Origin: Planctomycetia bacterium
Lineage (GTDB): Bacteria; Planctomycetota; Planctomycetia; Pirellulales; Thermoguttaceae
Reading direction: 5' to 3'
Length of the DNA: 42,804 nt
Assembly (NCBI GenBank): GCA_030537455.1
Contig: JAUNMR010000030.1
Location: forward strand, 1-42,804
Position 1 is the first letter of the stretch; each line of letters starts with the position of its first letter. A model generated the notes under the pieces. It was not told the DNA's origin, ran no database searches, and saw nothing but the letters and a program-made list of their open reading frames with translations. Shown here piece after piece: positions 23,490-30,362 of the stretch. The position numbers were made by a program, and so were the translations under genes.

Positions 23490-24680
23490 TTACAAACGCG
23501 TCTGTAACAACTCTTTAGTCTGACGTCCCACGATAATCTCTTCATTCGTGGGAATAACCCAGACCTGTACGCGACTTTCCGGCGCGCTAATCTTCGCTTC
23601 AACCGACAAGACCTGCTTATTGACTACCGGATCCAGGATAATTCCCAGCTCTTCGAGACCGGCCAGCGCTTTCTCACGAACGTCCCAACGATATTCGCCA
23701 ATACCGCCGGTGAAACTAATCACGTCCGCGCCGCCGAGTTCCACAAGGGACGCGCCGAGGTAGCGACGAATATCGCCGTTGAAAACCTCTAACGCCAATT
23801 TCGCGCGCTCATTGCCCGCGTCGCGAGCCTCGGCAATATCGCGAACGTCGCCGCTAATGCCGCTAACGCCCAGCAGACCGCTCTTGTTCGCTAGAAGAAC
23901 CAGAAGTTCGTCGAGCGTCACATTGAGCTTTTGCATGAGATAAGCGCACCAATACGGATCGAAGTCGCCACAACGGTTATTATTAAGCAGACCCGTTTGA
24001 GGACTGCCGCCCATACTTGACATACGACTCATACCGTCGGCGATCGCACAGATCGAACTGGAACCGCCCAAATGGCAACTAATAATACGCTTATCCTCGC
24101 CAAAGATCTCACGGCATCGCGTGGCAATATAGCGGTGGCTAGCGCCGTGGAAGCCGTAACGACGAACGCCGTACTGCTGCGCCCACTCATAAGGCACGCC
24201 GTAATAACGATTGCGATCGGGAATATTCTGATGGAAACCAGTTTCAAAAGCCGCGACCAACGGAATCTCAGGCAATTCTTTCAACATCATTCTCATAGCG
24301 CGCACGTAGGGAGGATTATGCGCGGGAAACGCCGCGTTGAATTCCTCCATCGCACAGAGAAGATCCTCGGTAACGAACTGCGCGCCCGTGTACTTATTGC
24401 CAAAGACCGCTTTGAAGCCAACGCCAGCGATTTCAGACGCGCTCTTGAGAACGCCGTCGGTCGGATCGGTCAACTGACGCAAGCATTCGCGAACCGCCAC
24501 GCCATGATTCGGCGCGACAACGTTCTCTTCTTTTTTAACGTCGTTGATCGTGATTTGACAAGGACTCGATTTTTCCCCAATGCGCTCAACGCGACCGCGC
24601 GCCATGAGGGTCTCAGTCTCCATGTCGTAGAGACTGTATTTAAAACTCGTCGAACCCAGATTCGCTACCAGAATTTTCAT
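23490..24680 (-). CDS. ackA: acetate/propionate kinase of the microcompartment
   Basis: The 396-residue protein matches acetate kinase throughout. ANLGSTSFKYSL at the N-terminus is the phosphate/ATP motif, and GFHGASHRYIA carries the catalytic His region. HLGGSSSICAI is the adenosine loop, and GISGDVRDI and FTGGIGEYRWDVRE are C-terminal signatures. It converts acyl-phosphate and ADP to the acid and ATP. With PduL and the aldehyde dehydrogenase it completes aldehyde to acyl-CoA to acyl-phosphate to acid plus ATP. In PV loci the acyl group is probably lactyl or propionyl; specificity cannot be read here. No terminal tag is obvious, so it may act outside or at the shell. Confidence 0.95.
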   Translation of the reverse strand: MKILVANLGSTSFKYSLYDMETETLMARGRVERIGEKSSPCQITINDVKKEENVVAPNHGVAVRECLRQLTDPTDGVLKSASEIAGVGFKAVFGNKYTGAQFVTEDLLCAMEEFNAAFPAHNPPYVRAMRMMLKELPEIPLVAAFETGFHQNIPDRNRYYGVPYEWAQQYGVRRYGFHGASHRYIATRCREIFGEDKRIISCHLGGSSSICAIADGMSRMSSMGGSPQTGLLNNNRCGDFDPYWCAYLMQKLNVTLDELLVLLANKSGLLGVSGISGDVRDIAEARDAGNERAKLALEVFNGDIRRYLGASLVELGGADVISFTGGIGEYRWDVREKALAGLEELGIILDPVVNKQVLSVEAKISAPESRVQVWVIPTNEEIIVGRQTKELLQTRL

Positions 24681-24773
24681 TGATTTGTGCCCGATTGTAT
24701 CTACCGCTGTGTCAAGCGTCGCGCAAAAGGGCGTAAGATCCCCCGTGCGCGAACAAGACTGTCCATGAATTAT

Positions 24774-25043
24774 TCACGCAGTGAACGCTTCAATCAAACC
24801 AGCGGAAGGACGCGGAATCACATGCGCGGCCTTGAGTTCGCCAACCGACTCCGCGGCTGTGGCGCCAGCGTCGACCGCCGCGCGAACGCTACCGACGTCG
24901 CCGCGAACGATCGTCGTTACCAGACCGCCGCCGATCTGAATGCGTTTGACCACTTCAACGTCCGCAGCCTTCGCCATCGCGTCGGAAGCGCTAACCAGAG
25001 CCAGATAACCTTTGGTTTCAATCAAGCCAATTGCGTCGTTCAT
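24774..25043 (-). CDS. BMC-H hexameric shell protein (1)
   Basis: The 89-residue protein is a single BMC domain: [20 protein letters not shown], the [20 protein letters not shown] pore and strand region, [15 protein letters not shown] and the final HVIPRP motif. Such proteins form hexamers that tile the shell facets; the central pore loop (around GGGL) lets small metabolites through. AAGGAT precedes the ATG. Paired with a second BMC-H gene 112 bases upstream. Confidence 0.96.
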   Translation of the reverse strand: MNDAIGLIETKGYLALVSASDAMAKAADVEVVKRIQIGGGLVTTIVRGDVGSVRAAVDAGATAAESVGELKAAHVIPRPSAGLIEAFTA

Positions 25044-25155
25044 TTCAATATCCTTAAGATTTATATTTCAGTGTCTGACGTCCCACGCGCAACGCCATGG
25101 ATTCATTTCGAACCTCAAAGTTCATTTCCACGTTGCACGAAAGTCTCGTTTATAT

Positions 25156-25440
25156 TCAGTCAAGATTGATATTAGCGGGCAGAACCTTGGCGATATCAGC
25201 GTTCGGACGCGGAATCACTTGCACGCCGGAGATTTCGCCAATACGATTGGCCGCAGCCACGCCGGCGTCGGTCGCCGCTTTAACGGCCGCAACGTCGCCG
25301 GTGACGTAAACCGTCACAATACCGCTACCGGGCTTATCCCAACCGAGGAACTTGACATTCGCGGCTTTCATCATAGCGTCCGTCGCTTCGAACAACGTGA
25401 CGAACCCTTTGCCTTCGAGGATACCCAACGCTTGCATCAT
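25156..25440 (-). CDS. BMC-H hexameric shell protein (2)
   Basis: A 94-residue single BMC-domain protein: ALGILEGKGFVTLFEATDAM, WDKPGSGIVTVYVTGDVAAV, AATDAGVAAANRIGE, VQVIPRP, then a short tail (NADIAKVLPANINLD). Facet hexamer. The residues at the pore loop differ from those of the first BMC-H (PGSG here, IGGG there), so the two may pass different metabolites. The start is the first of two adjacent ATG codons at 25440, preceded by GGAG at six bases; an upstream TTG overlaps this ribosome site and is not the start. Confidence 0.96.
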   Translation of the reverse strand: MMQALGILEGKGFVTLFEATDAMMKAANVKFLGWDKPGSGIVTVYVTGDVAAVKAATDAGVAAANRIGEISGVQVIPRPNADIAKVLPANINLD

Positions 25441-25587
25441 TTTATTCTCCAAAAGTCGTTGTCGAGCGAAGATCGACGACGGCGCCGCCGACGCCTACGA
25501 CGCTCTAAAAGAACGTTATGTAATTGTTTGAATTACTTAAAGATCACGCGCAATCCTAAAATGGAACGCACGCGCTGTCTTTTTTAC

Positions 25588-26289
25588 CTATTTAATCAGT
25601 TCAATTTTAGTGGCGTGTTCCAGGTCAACGGCGTTGCCTTCGTCGGTGTCCAAGTGCACTTCCAACTTAATATTCTTACCCACGCGTACCAGAACGTCTT
25701 CAAAGACGACCGAGCAAACGCCCGATTCCACGCGTAGCTTCATCATGTCTTTATCTTTAACGCCGTAATAAGCCGCGTCTTCCGGTCCCATGTGAACGTG
25801 ACGAGCCGCGCGAATCACGCCGCGCTTAAGCTCAACCACGCCGGCGGGTCCTACCAGCACGCAGCCGGGCGTGTCCTCTAGTTTACCGCTCTCGCGCACT
25901 GGAGGATCGATTCCAAGAGATATCGCGTCCGTATAAGACAACTCCACTTGCGATTCTTTACGCGTCGGTCCAAGAATACGTACCGAAGGGAGCATTCTTT
26001 TGCGCGGTCCAATGAGCATGACCGTCTCATTGGCGGCAAAAAAACCGTCTTGATAGAGATCCTTCATCTTGGTGAGGGTCTTGCCCTGACCAAACAAAGT
26101 CTCTACGTCTGCATCGGTGAGATGAATGTGACGCGCAGAAATACTAACGACCAATTCCGATTTACGCGGTTGAACTTCGGTAGAAGACGCTACGTTGCCG
26201 CCCGCGCTGGAAACTTGCGCGTCGCGCAAGACTTGACGTACAATTGCCTCTACGGCGTCGCGACTAAGGTTTCTCAATGACGACCCCAC
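25588..26289 (-). CDS. pduL: PduL-type phosphotransacylase of the microcompartment
   Basis: The 233-residue protein is PduL, which exchanges CoA on acyl-CoA for phosphate, recycling CoA within the shell. Two PduL barrels are visible. Zinc ligands are His54 and His56 (SARHIHL), His164 and His166 (RHVHM), and His212 in [11 protein letters not shown], the strongest family signature. Residues 1-26 ([16 protein letters not shown]) form an amphipathic helix like the tags of the aldehyde dehydrogenase and aldolase. It is followed by a Ser/Gly linker, so it is probably encapsulated. First gene of the locus. The start is GTG with only a weak ribosome site; a TTG four codons later is possible. Confidence 0.95.
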   Translation of the reverse strand: MGSSLRNLSRDAVEAIVRQVLRDAQVSSAGGNVASSTEVQPRKSELVVSISARHIHLTDADVETLFGQGKTLTKMKDLYQDGFFAANETVMLIGPRKRMLPSVRILGPTRKESQVELSYTDAISLGIDPPVRESGKLEDTPGCVLVGPAGVVELKRGVIRAARHVHMGPEDAAYYGVKDKDMMKLRVESGVCSVVFEDVLVRVGKNIKLEVHLDTDEGNAVDLEHATKIELIK

Positions 26290-26439
26290 GTTTCTATTCT
26301 ACTGCGCGTCGACGACCTTGTGGCTACAACGCTTCATAACAAGAGTTTTACAACTGATTCGACGTTCGTCAACGCTATGCGACGTCATAACGCGCCTAGA
26401 CGGCTTCCACGACGACGAACCGCTACGTCTTTCCCTCAT

Positions 26440-26445
26440 ATTATA
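26440..26445 (-). promoter_or_regulatory. candidate -10 of the microcompartment operon promoter
   Basis: A perfect TATAAT on the minus strand, about 150 bases before pduL. The -35 is weak (TTTAAC at 16 bp), as for an activated promoter, so the call is uncertain. Confidence 0.35.
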
Positions 26446-26593
26446 GCGTGAATTTCCCTAAGTTAAAGAAGTATTTTGCAAAAACCGTGGTAGAAATAAA
26501 TAAAAATTTATCAGTAACACCTCATAAGGGCTATTTCCATCATAGGCGTCGCGCGTGTGTGTCAGAAAACTTTGTGTCCCAGCCGTGAAGCTC

Positions 26594-26622
26594 TTGTCTA
26601 CGGTCGCGTTAGCTCTTACAAT
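26594..26622 (+). promoter_or_regulatory. sigma-70-type promoter of the flippase-like gene
   Basis: TTGTCT (26594-26599) and TACAAT (26617-26622) are 17 bp apart, and the -10 again reads TACAATATCA. It lies about 63 bases before the start codon. Confidence 0.65.
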
Positions 26623-26684
26623 ATCACAACGTCGCCTGTACGTATAAATCAACGTCTAACCTTAACCCACCGCCACGCGCCGTC

Positions 26685-27695
26685 ATGCCAAAATCGCTCA
26701 TTTTTTGCGCAAAACTTGCGCTTATTATTCTTCTGTTCTCCTACTTGGTTTGGCGAGCGTTGCAGGGCGCCGCGTTACAAGAGTTAAACGTCAAGACCTT
26801 TTACTGGTCTTTTCTTCTGATAGGACTTTTTTTTAACCTCCTGAGTACCACGCTCACGATCATACGTTGGAAATATCTCGTGGAAGCGCTCCGAGCGTCG
26901 TTGACTATGTCCGACGCGTTGCGCTTCGGGTTTATCGGTTTTCTCTTCAATCTTTCCCCGGTCGGAATTGTTGGAGGGGACGCCATTAAAGTCGTGCTCC
27001 TGGTAAAAAAGAGCGGAATCGGCGCCGATCGCGCCACCGCAAGCGTTGTGATCGATCGACTTATTGGGCTTTACGTCATGTTTCTCCTGGGCGTGTTCGC
27101 CGTCTTTGCCACCGGATTCTATCAGCGTGAAGAACCTCTGGCGAAATTCGCAACGCTAGGTTCCATCGCGCTCTTCCTCGCCTCGACGATACTCTTGGCG
27201 CTACTGCTGTGGCCGTCGAGTCGCCAGAATCGCCGCGTGACGCTCATGGCAAAGTTACCGCTGGTGGGAACCGTCTTGGCGAAACTTGCAAACGCTATGC
27301 TCGAATACCGCAAAAGTAAAAAAGTTCTCCTCCTGTCCTTTATTATAACAGTCTTTGTCCACCTTGGATTTTCCGTCTCGCTCTATTTCCTCGCGCGGGG
27401 ACTCTTTCACGCGGCTCCCAGCCTCTCCAACCATGTCGTGCTCTACTGTTTGGCAAATGTAGGGTCGATTATTCCTCTCTCCGCCGGACCGTTGGAACTA
27501 TTCCTCGACGAACTGTACCCCCTGTTCCCAATCGTGGCACGAGCGTCTTTCCAGGTCGGACACGGCATGGCAATCGGGATGGCGTATCGACTTACGACCG
27601 TACTGGTCGCTATGGTCGGAATGGGGTATTATTTGACGTCAAGGAAATCGTTGCCAACTCAACAGGAGGATACCGCTAATAAGGCGCATGCCTAA
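26685..27695 (+). CDS. LPG-synthase-TM/flippase-like integral membrane protein
   Basis: The 336-residue protein has about eight membrane helices and matches the lysylphosphatidylglycerol-synthetase transmembrane family (PF03706; YbhN/AglD-like). The early IIRWKYLVEAL, the highly typical FNLSPVGIVGGDAIKVVLL near residues 87-105, and the ASVVIDRLIGLY segment are seen. Late ANVGSIIPLSAGPLELFLDE followed by GMAIGMAYRL is the second family signature. Relatives flip lipids or lipid-linked sugars across the membrane; the soluble aminoacyl-transfer domain of MprF is absent here, so a flippase-like role is more likely (inference). It is divergent from the microcompartment operon and probably unrelated to it. 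Confidence 0.85.
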   Translation: MPKSLIFCAKLALIILLFSYLVWRALQGAALQELNVKTFYWSFLLIGLFFNLLSTTLTIIRWKYLVEALRASLTMSDALRFGFIGFLFNLSPVGIVGGDAIKVVLLVKKSGIGADRATASVVIDRLIGLYVMFLLGVFAVFATGFYQREEPLAKFATLGSIALFLASTILLALLLWPSSRQNRRVTLMAKLPLVGTVLAKLANAMLEYRKSKKVLLLSFIITVFVHLGFSVSLYFLARGLFHAAPSLSNHVVLYCLANVGSIIPLSAGPLELFLDELYPLFPIVARASFQVGHGMAIGMAYRLTTVLVAMVGMGYYLTSRKSLPTQQEDTANKAHA

Positions 27696-27910
27696 ATCTC
27701 GCTGCCTTCAACGTAGCGCAAGGGTCAGGACGCCGCCGAGTCCCTAAAAGACATTGTAAATCACGTCAAACCCAAAGATTACCACACGTCTTCTCTTGCG
27801 ACCTCTACAGGTCAAAGATAACAGCGGTTTCTTTGGAACCCTTCCCCTGGGATTCCTTATTTCATATTAACGCTATCACTACAACACGCCATTATTTAAA
27901 GAGTTAGATT

Positions 27911-28468
27911 ATGCCAAGCGCGACGCCTAACGTTTACCACGTGCCTGATTACGATATCGCGCTCGAACTTTGTGCGCAAGAGGGCGTGATTCGTGCCAAA
28001 AGTAGCGTCGCCGGTTCTCCTTTATGGAGTCCCAGTGGCGTTATTTACATTGCCTCGGCTGCCCTGAATTACCATAAGGAACACCCGACGCCCCCCCTGG
28101 CCGAGCTATGGTATGCCGAAACGTTTCATCAGCGCGTCTACCTCGTTCTCTTTGAACGTTGCGCCACAATTTCCAATCTTCCGCCCGCTGCCGTCTCAGA
28201 TGACGTCAACGAGTCGTTCGACGTCTCAACCACGTGTTATAACGTCAAAATCCTCGCTCTGGAGCCTCAGGCACAATGTCGCGTCGCATGGTTTTACAAT
28301 CTGACCAACGGAAACGACGCCTCCCTCCTTTCCTGGAACACGCTCAGCGAACTATCCCTGGAACTAACCGCACAATCTCCCGATCAAGTCCGTCTGCGAT
28401 TCCAATTCCCTCAAGAGGAAGCGCGAGAATACCGATTCGACGCCGCCGTGGGTCAACGACTCGTATAA
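27911..28468 (+). CDS. hypothetical cytoplasmic protein
   Basis: I do not recognise this 185-residue protein. It has no signal peptide, no membrane segment and no known catalytic motif. It looks like a mixed alpha/beta protein with several Trp/Tyr-rich strands (LWSPSGVIYIASAALNYH; LAELWYAETFHQRVYLVLF; CRVAWFYNLTNG) and a C-terminal strand-rich part (SLELTAQSPDQVRLRFQF). Codon use is like the neighbours, supporting a real gene. The ribosome site is weak. It is convergent with a 49-codon gene whose stop lies nine bases away. Confidence 0.7.
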   Translation: MPSATPNVYHVPDYDIALELCAQEGVIRAKSSVAGSPLWSPSGVIYIASAALNYHKEHPTPPLAELWYAETFHQRVYLVLFERCATISNLPPAAVSDDVNESFDVSTTCYNVKILALEPQAQCRVAWFYNLTNGNDASLLSWNTLSELSLELTAQSPDQVRLRFQFPQEEAREYRFDAAVGQRLV

Positions 28469-28476
28469 TCTTTCGT

Positions 28477-28626
28477 CTACTCTAGCGACGTCAAAATTCC
28501 CACTGGCGTCTGTGTGCGCATGGGACTCTCATTATTATTGTCGATTTTTTTACTCGTAAATTCTAGACTCACATTCCCTTGTCGCGCATTTAAAATTCCT
28601 TGGATTTCTTCATTACTCAATTTCAT
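28477..28626 (-). CDS. 49-residue small protein with its own promoter
   Basis: An ATG at 28626, preceded by AAGAAG, opens 49 codons starting MKLSNEEIQGILNARQ and ending in LTSLE. The protein is polar, with an N-terminal helix-forming segment and a Lys/Asn/Ser-rich middle (FTSKKIDNNNESPM). The N-terminal SNEEIQGIL loosely resembles short interaction helices such as that of FliM (SQDEIDALL), but nothing more supports this. A strong promoter lies just upstream (28648-28675). It points away from dnaN and toward the convergent hypothetical gene. Too short to judge by composition alone. Confidence 0.5.
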   Translation of the reverse strand: MKLSNEEIQGILNARQGNVSLEFTSKKIDNNNESPMRTQTPVGILTSLE

Positions 28627-28647
28627 ATCGTCTTCTTTGTGAAACCT

Positions 28648-28675
28648 ATTTTAAAACCTGTCTGTAGACTGTCAA
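28648..28675 (-). promoter_or_regulatory. strong promoter of the small gene
   Basis: On the minus strand a perfect TTGACA (28670-28675) and TAAAAT (28648-28653) are 16 bp apart. Transcription would start about 15 bases before the ATG at 28626, just upstream of its ribosome site. Confidence 0.65.
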
Positions 28676-28741
28676 AAATTGTTTATAAAAATTCGATTTA
28701 TTGACAGTCATTTTTTAATAAAATAAATCTATAAACATTCT

Positions 28742-28770
28742 TTGACGTCAATTGACGTCTCATTGACGTC
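28742..28770 (+). repeat. three direct repeats TTGACGTC, helically phased
   Basis: TTGACGTC occurs at 28742-28749, 28752-28759 and 28763-28770, 10 and 11 bp apart, so all three face the same side of the helix. This is the layout of iterons or of an operator bound cooperatively. The first copy overlaps the palindrome TTGACGTCAA. Confidence 0.75.
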
Positions 28771-28852
28771 TAGATTACAGCTTATTTAACACGCATATTA
28801 TATTTTTAACATGATAGTTTGTAGCGTCTTACGTTCAAATGTTATCGCGTTA

Positions 28853-28880
28853 TTGACAAAAAATTTTAGGACTCTACTAT
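28853..28880 (+). promoter_or_regulatory. upstream promoter candidate in the AT-rich region
   Basis: TTGACA (28853-28858) and TACTAT (28875-28880) are 16 bp apart, pointing toward dnaN about 300 bases downstream. Confidence 0.4.
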
Positions 28881-29048
28881 TACTACTATATATTAATAAA
28901 ATATATATTGTTATTTAAAGTTTTTCTTAAAAGATTTATAACTTGTCTTTGTTTGGTATCCTATTAAATTTGGTAGTTAGACATTTGGAGATTCTCTTTT
29001 TGCGGTCGCACAGTGGAACGCCTCATCGACTATGAGAAATGAACATTA

Positions 29049-29076
29049 TTGACTTTGCTAGCCAGTGAATTAAAAT
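29049..29076 (+). promoter_or_regulatory. proximal dnaN promoter
   Basis: TTGACT (29049-29054) and TAAAAT (29071-29076) are 16 bp apart; the transcript would have a leader of about 105 nt before the dnaN ATG. Confidence 0.6.
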
Positions 29077-29188
29077 ATAAAAGGGGCGTTGGCGTTTCGG
29101 CGTTTTTCCCATGCGAACACACGCGCATACGCCCCGACTTGGCTTTTCAGCGTTCTACTCAAGCGCTATTCCTGGAGGTCGCTATTAT

Positions 29189-30301
29189 ATGAAGATTCGT
29201 TGTTCATTCGAAAAATTCACTCCGATGTTCACTTTGATTTCATCTTTCGTTTCTTCTCGAAGCGATCGTCAACTCCTTATGAACGTCAAACTTATCGCCG
29301 ATGAAAAGAATATTCTTTTACTAGCCTCTGGAGACGATAACGCTTCCGCACGCGGTGAAATTGAAGTCGGCGAAGATATTGTTGTGGAAAAGCCAGGCGA
29401 AGTGATCCTGCCGACCCAGATTATTAAACGCTTGCTCAATGTCGCCGGCGCCTCAGAGTTTACTCTTGAAACCGAAGGCAAACGTTTGAACGTGAGCGGT
29501 CAGGAGTTTAGTTATCAGCTTGACACATTGGAACCGGAAGATTTTCCGGTGGCGGAAAACTTCGAAGAGACCGCCTATCACAAGATTGCCGCGAGCGATT
29601 TCCGTGAACTGGTGCGTCGAACCGCTTTTGCCACGGCTGTCGGTGAGTTTGGCGGTCAATTCGCCCTCGACGGCGTGCTTATCGAGCTACTAGAAGATCG
29701 CGCCGTGGCTGTGGCGACCGACGGTCGACGTCTCGCGAATTACGAACGTCCCGCCGAAGCGGTCGGCGGTCATAAAGTCGAGGGAACCGCTGTGTTTCCT
29801 ACGAAATTGCTCAATCTTCTCGATCGCGTTTGCGCCGATCAAGAGGACGTTAAAATCGCGGTTAAGGAAAATCGAGTCCTTGTCCAGTCGGGTTCGGTCG
29901 TGGTTGGCGCTAGTCTGGTGGACGGAAGCTACCCGAAGTGGCGCGATATTATGCCCAACAAGTCCGAAATGAAGAAAATCGACTTCCTTGTCGGACAAAT
30001 TGCCTCGGCGGTGAGTAAGGCGGAAATTGTGACCACCGATCAGAAACCTGGCGTGAATTTCGCGTTCAAGCCCGGCAAATGTATTGTGTCTGGCGTTGGT
30101 CTTGAAATTGGCGAGTCCCAAGTGGAAATGAATATCGCCTTTGACGACTGCGCCGATATTCGTCTGGCGTCGAAGTATCTTACCGATCTCTTTAAGCGTT
30201 TGGATAGCAATGAGACGCTCTCCTTCTATCTAAATTCCGAGACAATTGCGCTCTTTGAGACCGCCGACGGATACTCCTATATTGTTATGCCCTTGAAATA
30301 A
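29189..30301 (+). CDS. dnaN: DNA polymerase III sliding clamp (beta subunit)
   Basis: The 370-residue protein has the three-domain clamp architecture and normal length. Domain 1 contains VKLIADEKNILLLASGDDNA and GEVILPTQIIKRLL. Domain 2 has FRELVRRTAFATAVGEF, the strand region FALDGVLIELLEDRAVAVAT with DGRRLANYE, and VFPTKLLNLLDRV. Domain 3 has FNEETLSFYL-like SNETLSFYLNSE and the C-terminal SYIVMPLK, the conserved peptide-binding-cleft end. The dimeric ring tethers polymerase and repair factors to DNA. The frame is open 26 codons further up, but the ATG at 29189 follows GGAGG and gives the family N-terminus. Downstream genes (apbE, MazG-like) are co-directional with gaps of 60-90 bases and may be co-transcribed. 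Confidence 0.97.
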   Translation: MKIRCSFEKFTPMFTLISSFVSSRSDRQLLMNVKLIADEKNILLLASGDDNASARGEIEVGEDIVVEKPGEVILPTQIIKRLLNVAGASEFTLETEGKRLNVSGQEFSYQLDTLEPEDFPVAENFEETAYHKIAASDFRELVRRTAFATAVGEFGGQFALDGVLIELLEDRAVAVATDGRRLANYERPAEAVGGHKVEGTAVFPTKLLNLLDRVCADQEDVKIAVKENRVLVQSGSVVVGASLVDGSYPKWRDIMPNKSEMKKIDFLVGQIASAVSKAEIVTTDQKPGVNFAFKPGKCIVSGVGLEIGESQVEMNIAFDDCADIRLASKYLTDLFKRLDSNETLSFYLNSETIALFETADGYSYIVMPLK

Positions 30302-30362
30302 CAGAGGGAACGTTGACGTTAGTCGGGACGCGCGTTGGGGTTGACTTGTTGTGAGGTCTGTT

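Larger units (their letters stand above)
26290..26684. other. divergent promoter region between the microcompartment operon and the flippase-like gene
   Basis: No gene is seen in these 395 bases. Candidate promoters for both directions lie inside and are listed separately. Pathway loci of this type are often controlled by a DeoR-like repressor; no such gene is in the window, and I could not identify an operator. Confidence 0.55.
28676..29188. other. AT-rich region upstream of dnaN, candidate replication-origin region
   Basis: About 510 bases without a gene. Much of it is A/T, for example around 28690-28740 and 28880-28940 (tatattaataaaatatatat), in contrast to the CG-rich surroundings. It contains three TTGACGTC direct repeats and three TTATTGAC words (28698, 28850, 29046), the last two being -35 elements. 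A region of this kind next to dnaN is where origins often lie. However, I found no TTATNCACA DnaA box on either strand, and dnaA, gyrB and recF are not adjacent. Confidence 0.4.

Noticed and set aside
28676..29188. DnaA boxes in the AT-rich region
   Set aside because: No TTATNCACA or its complement was found by eye; only the general layout supports an origin.
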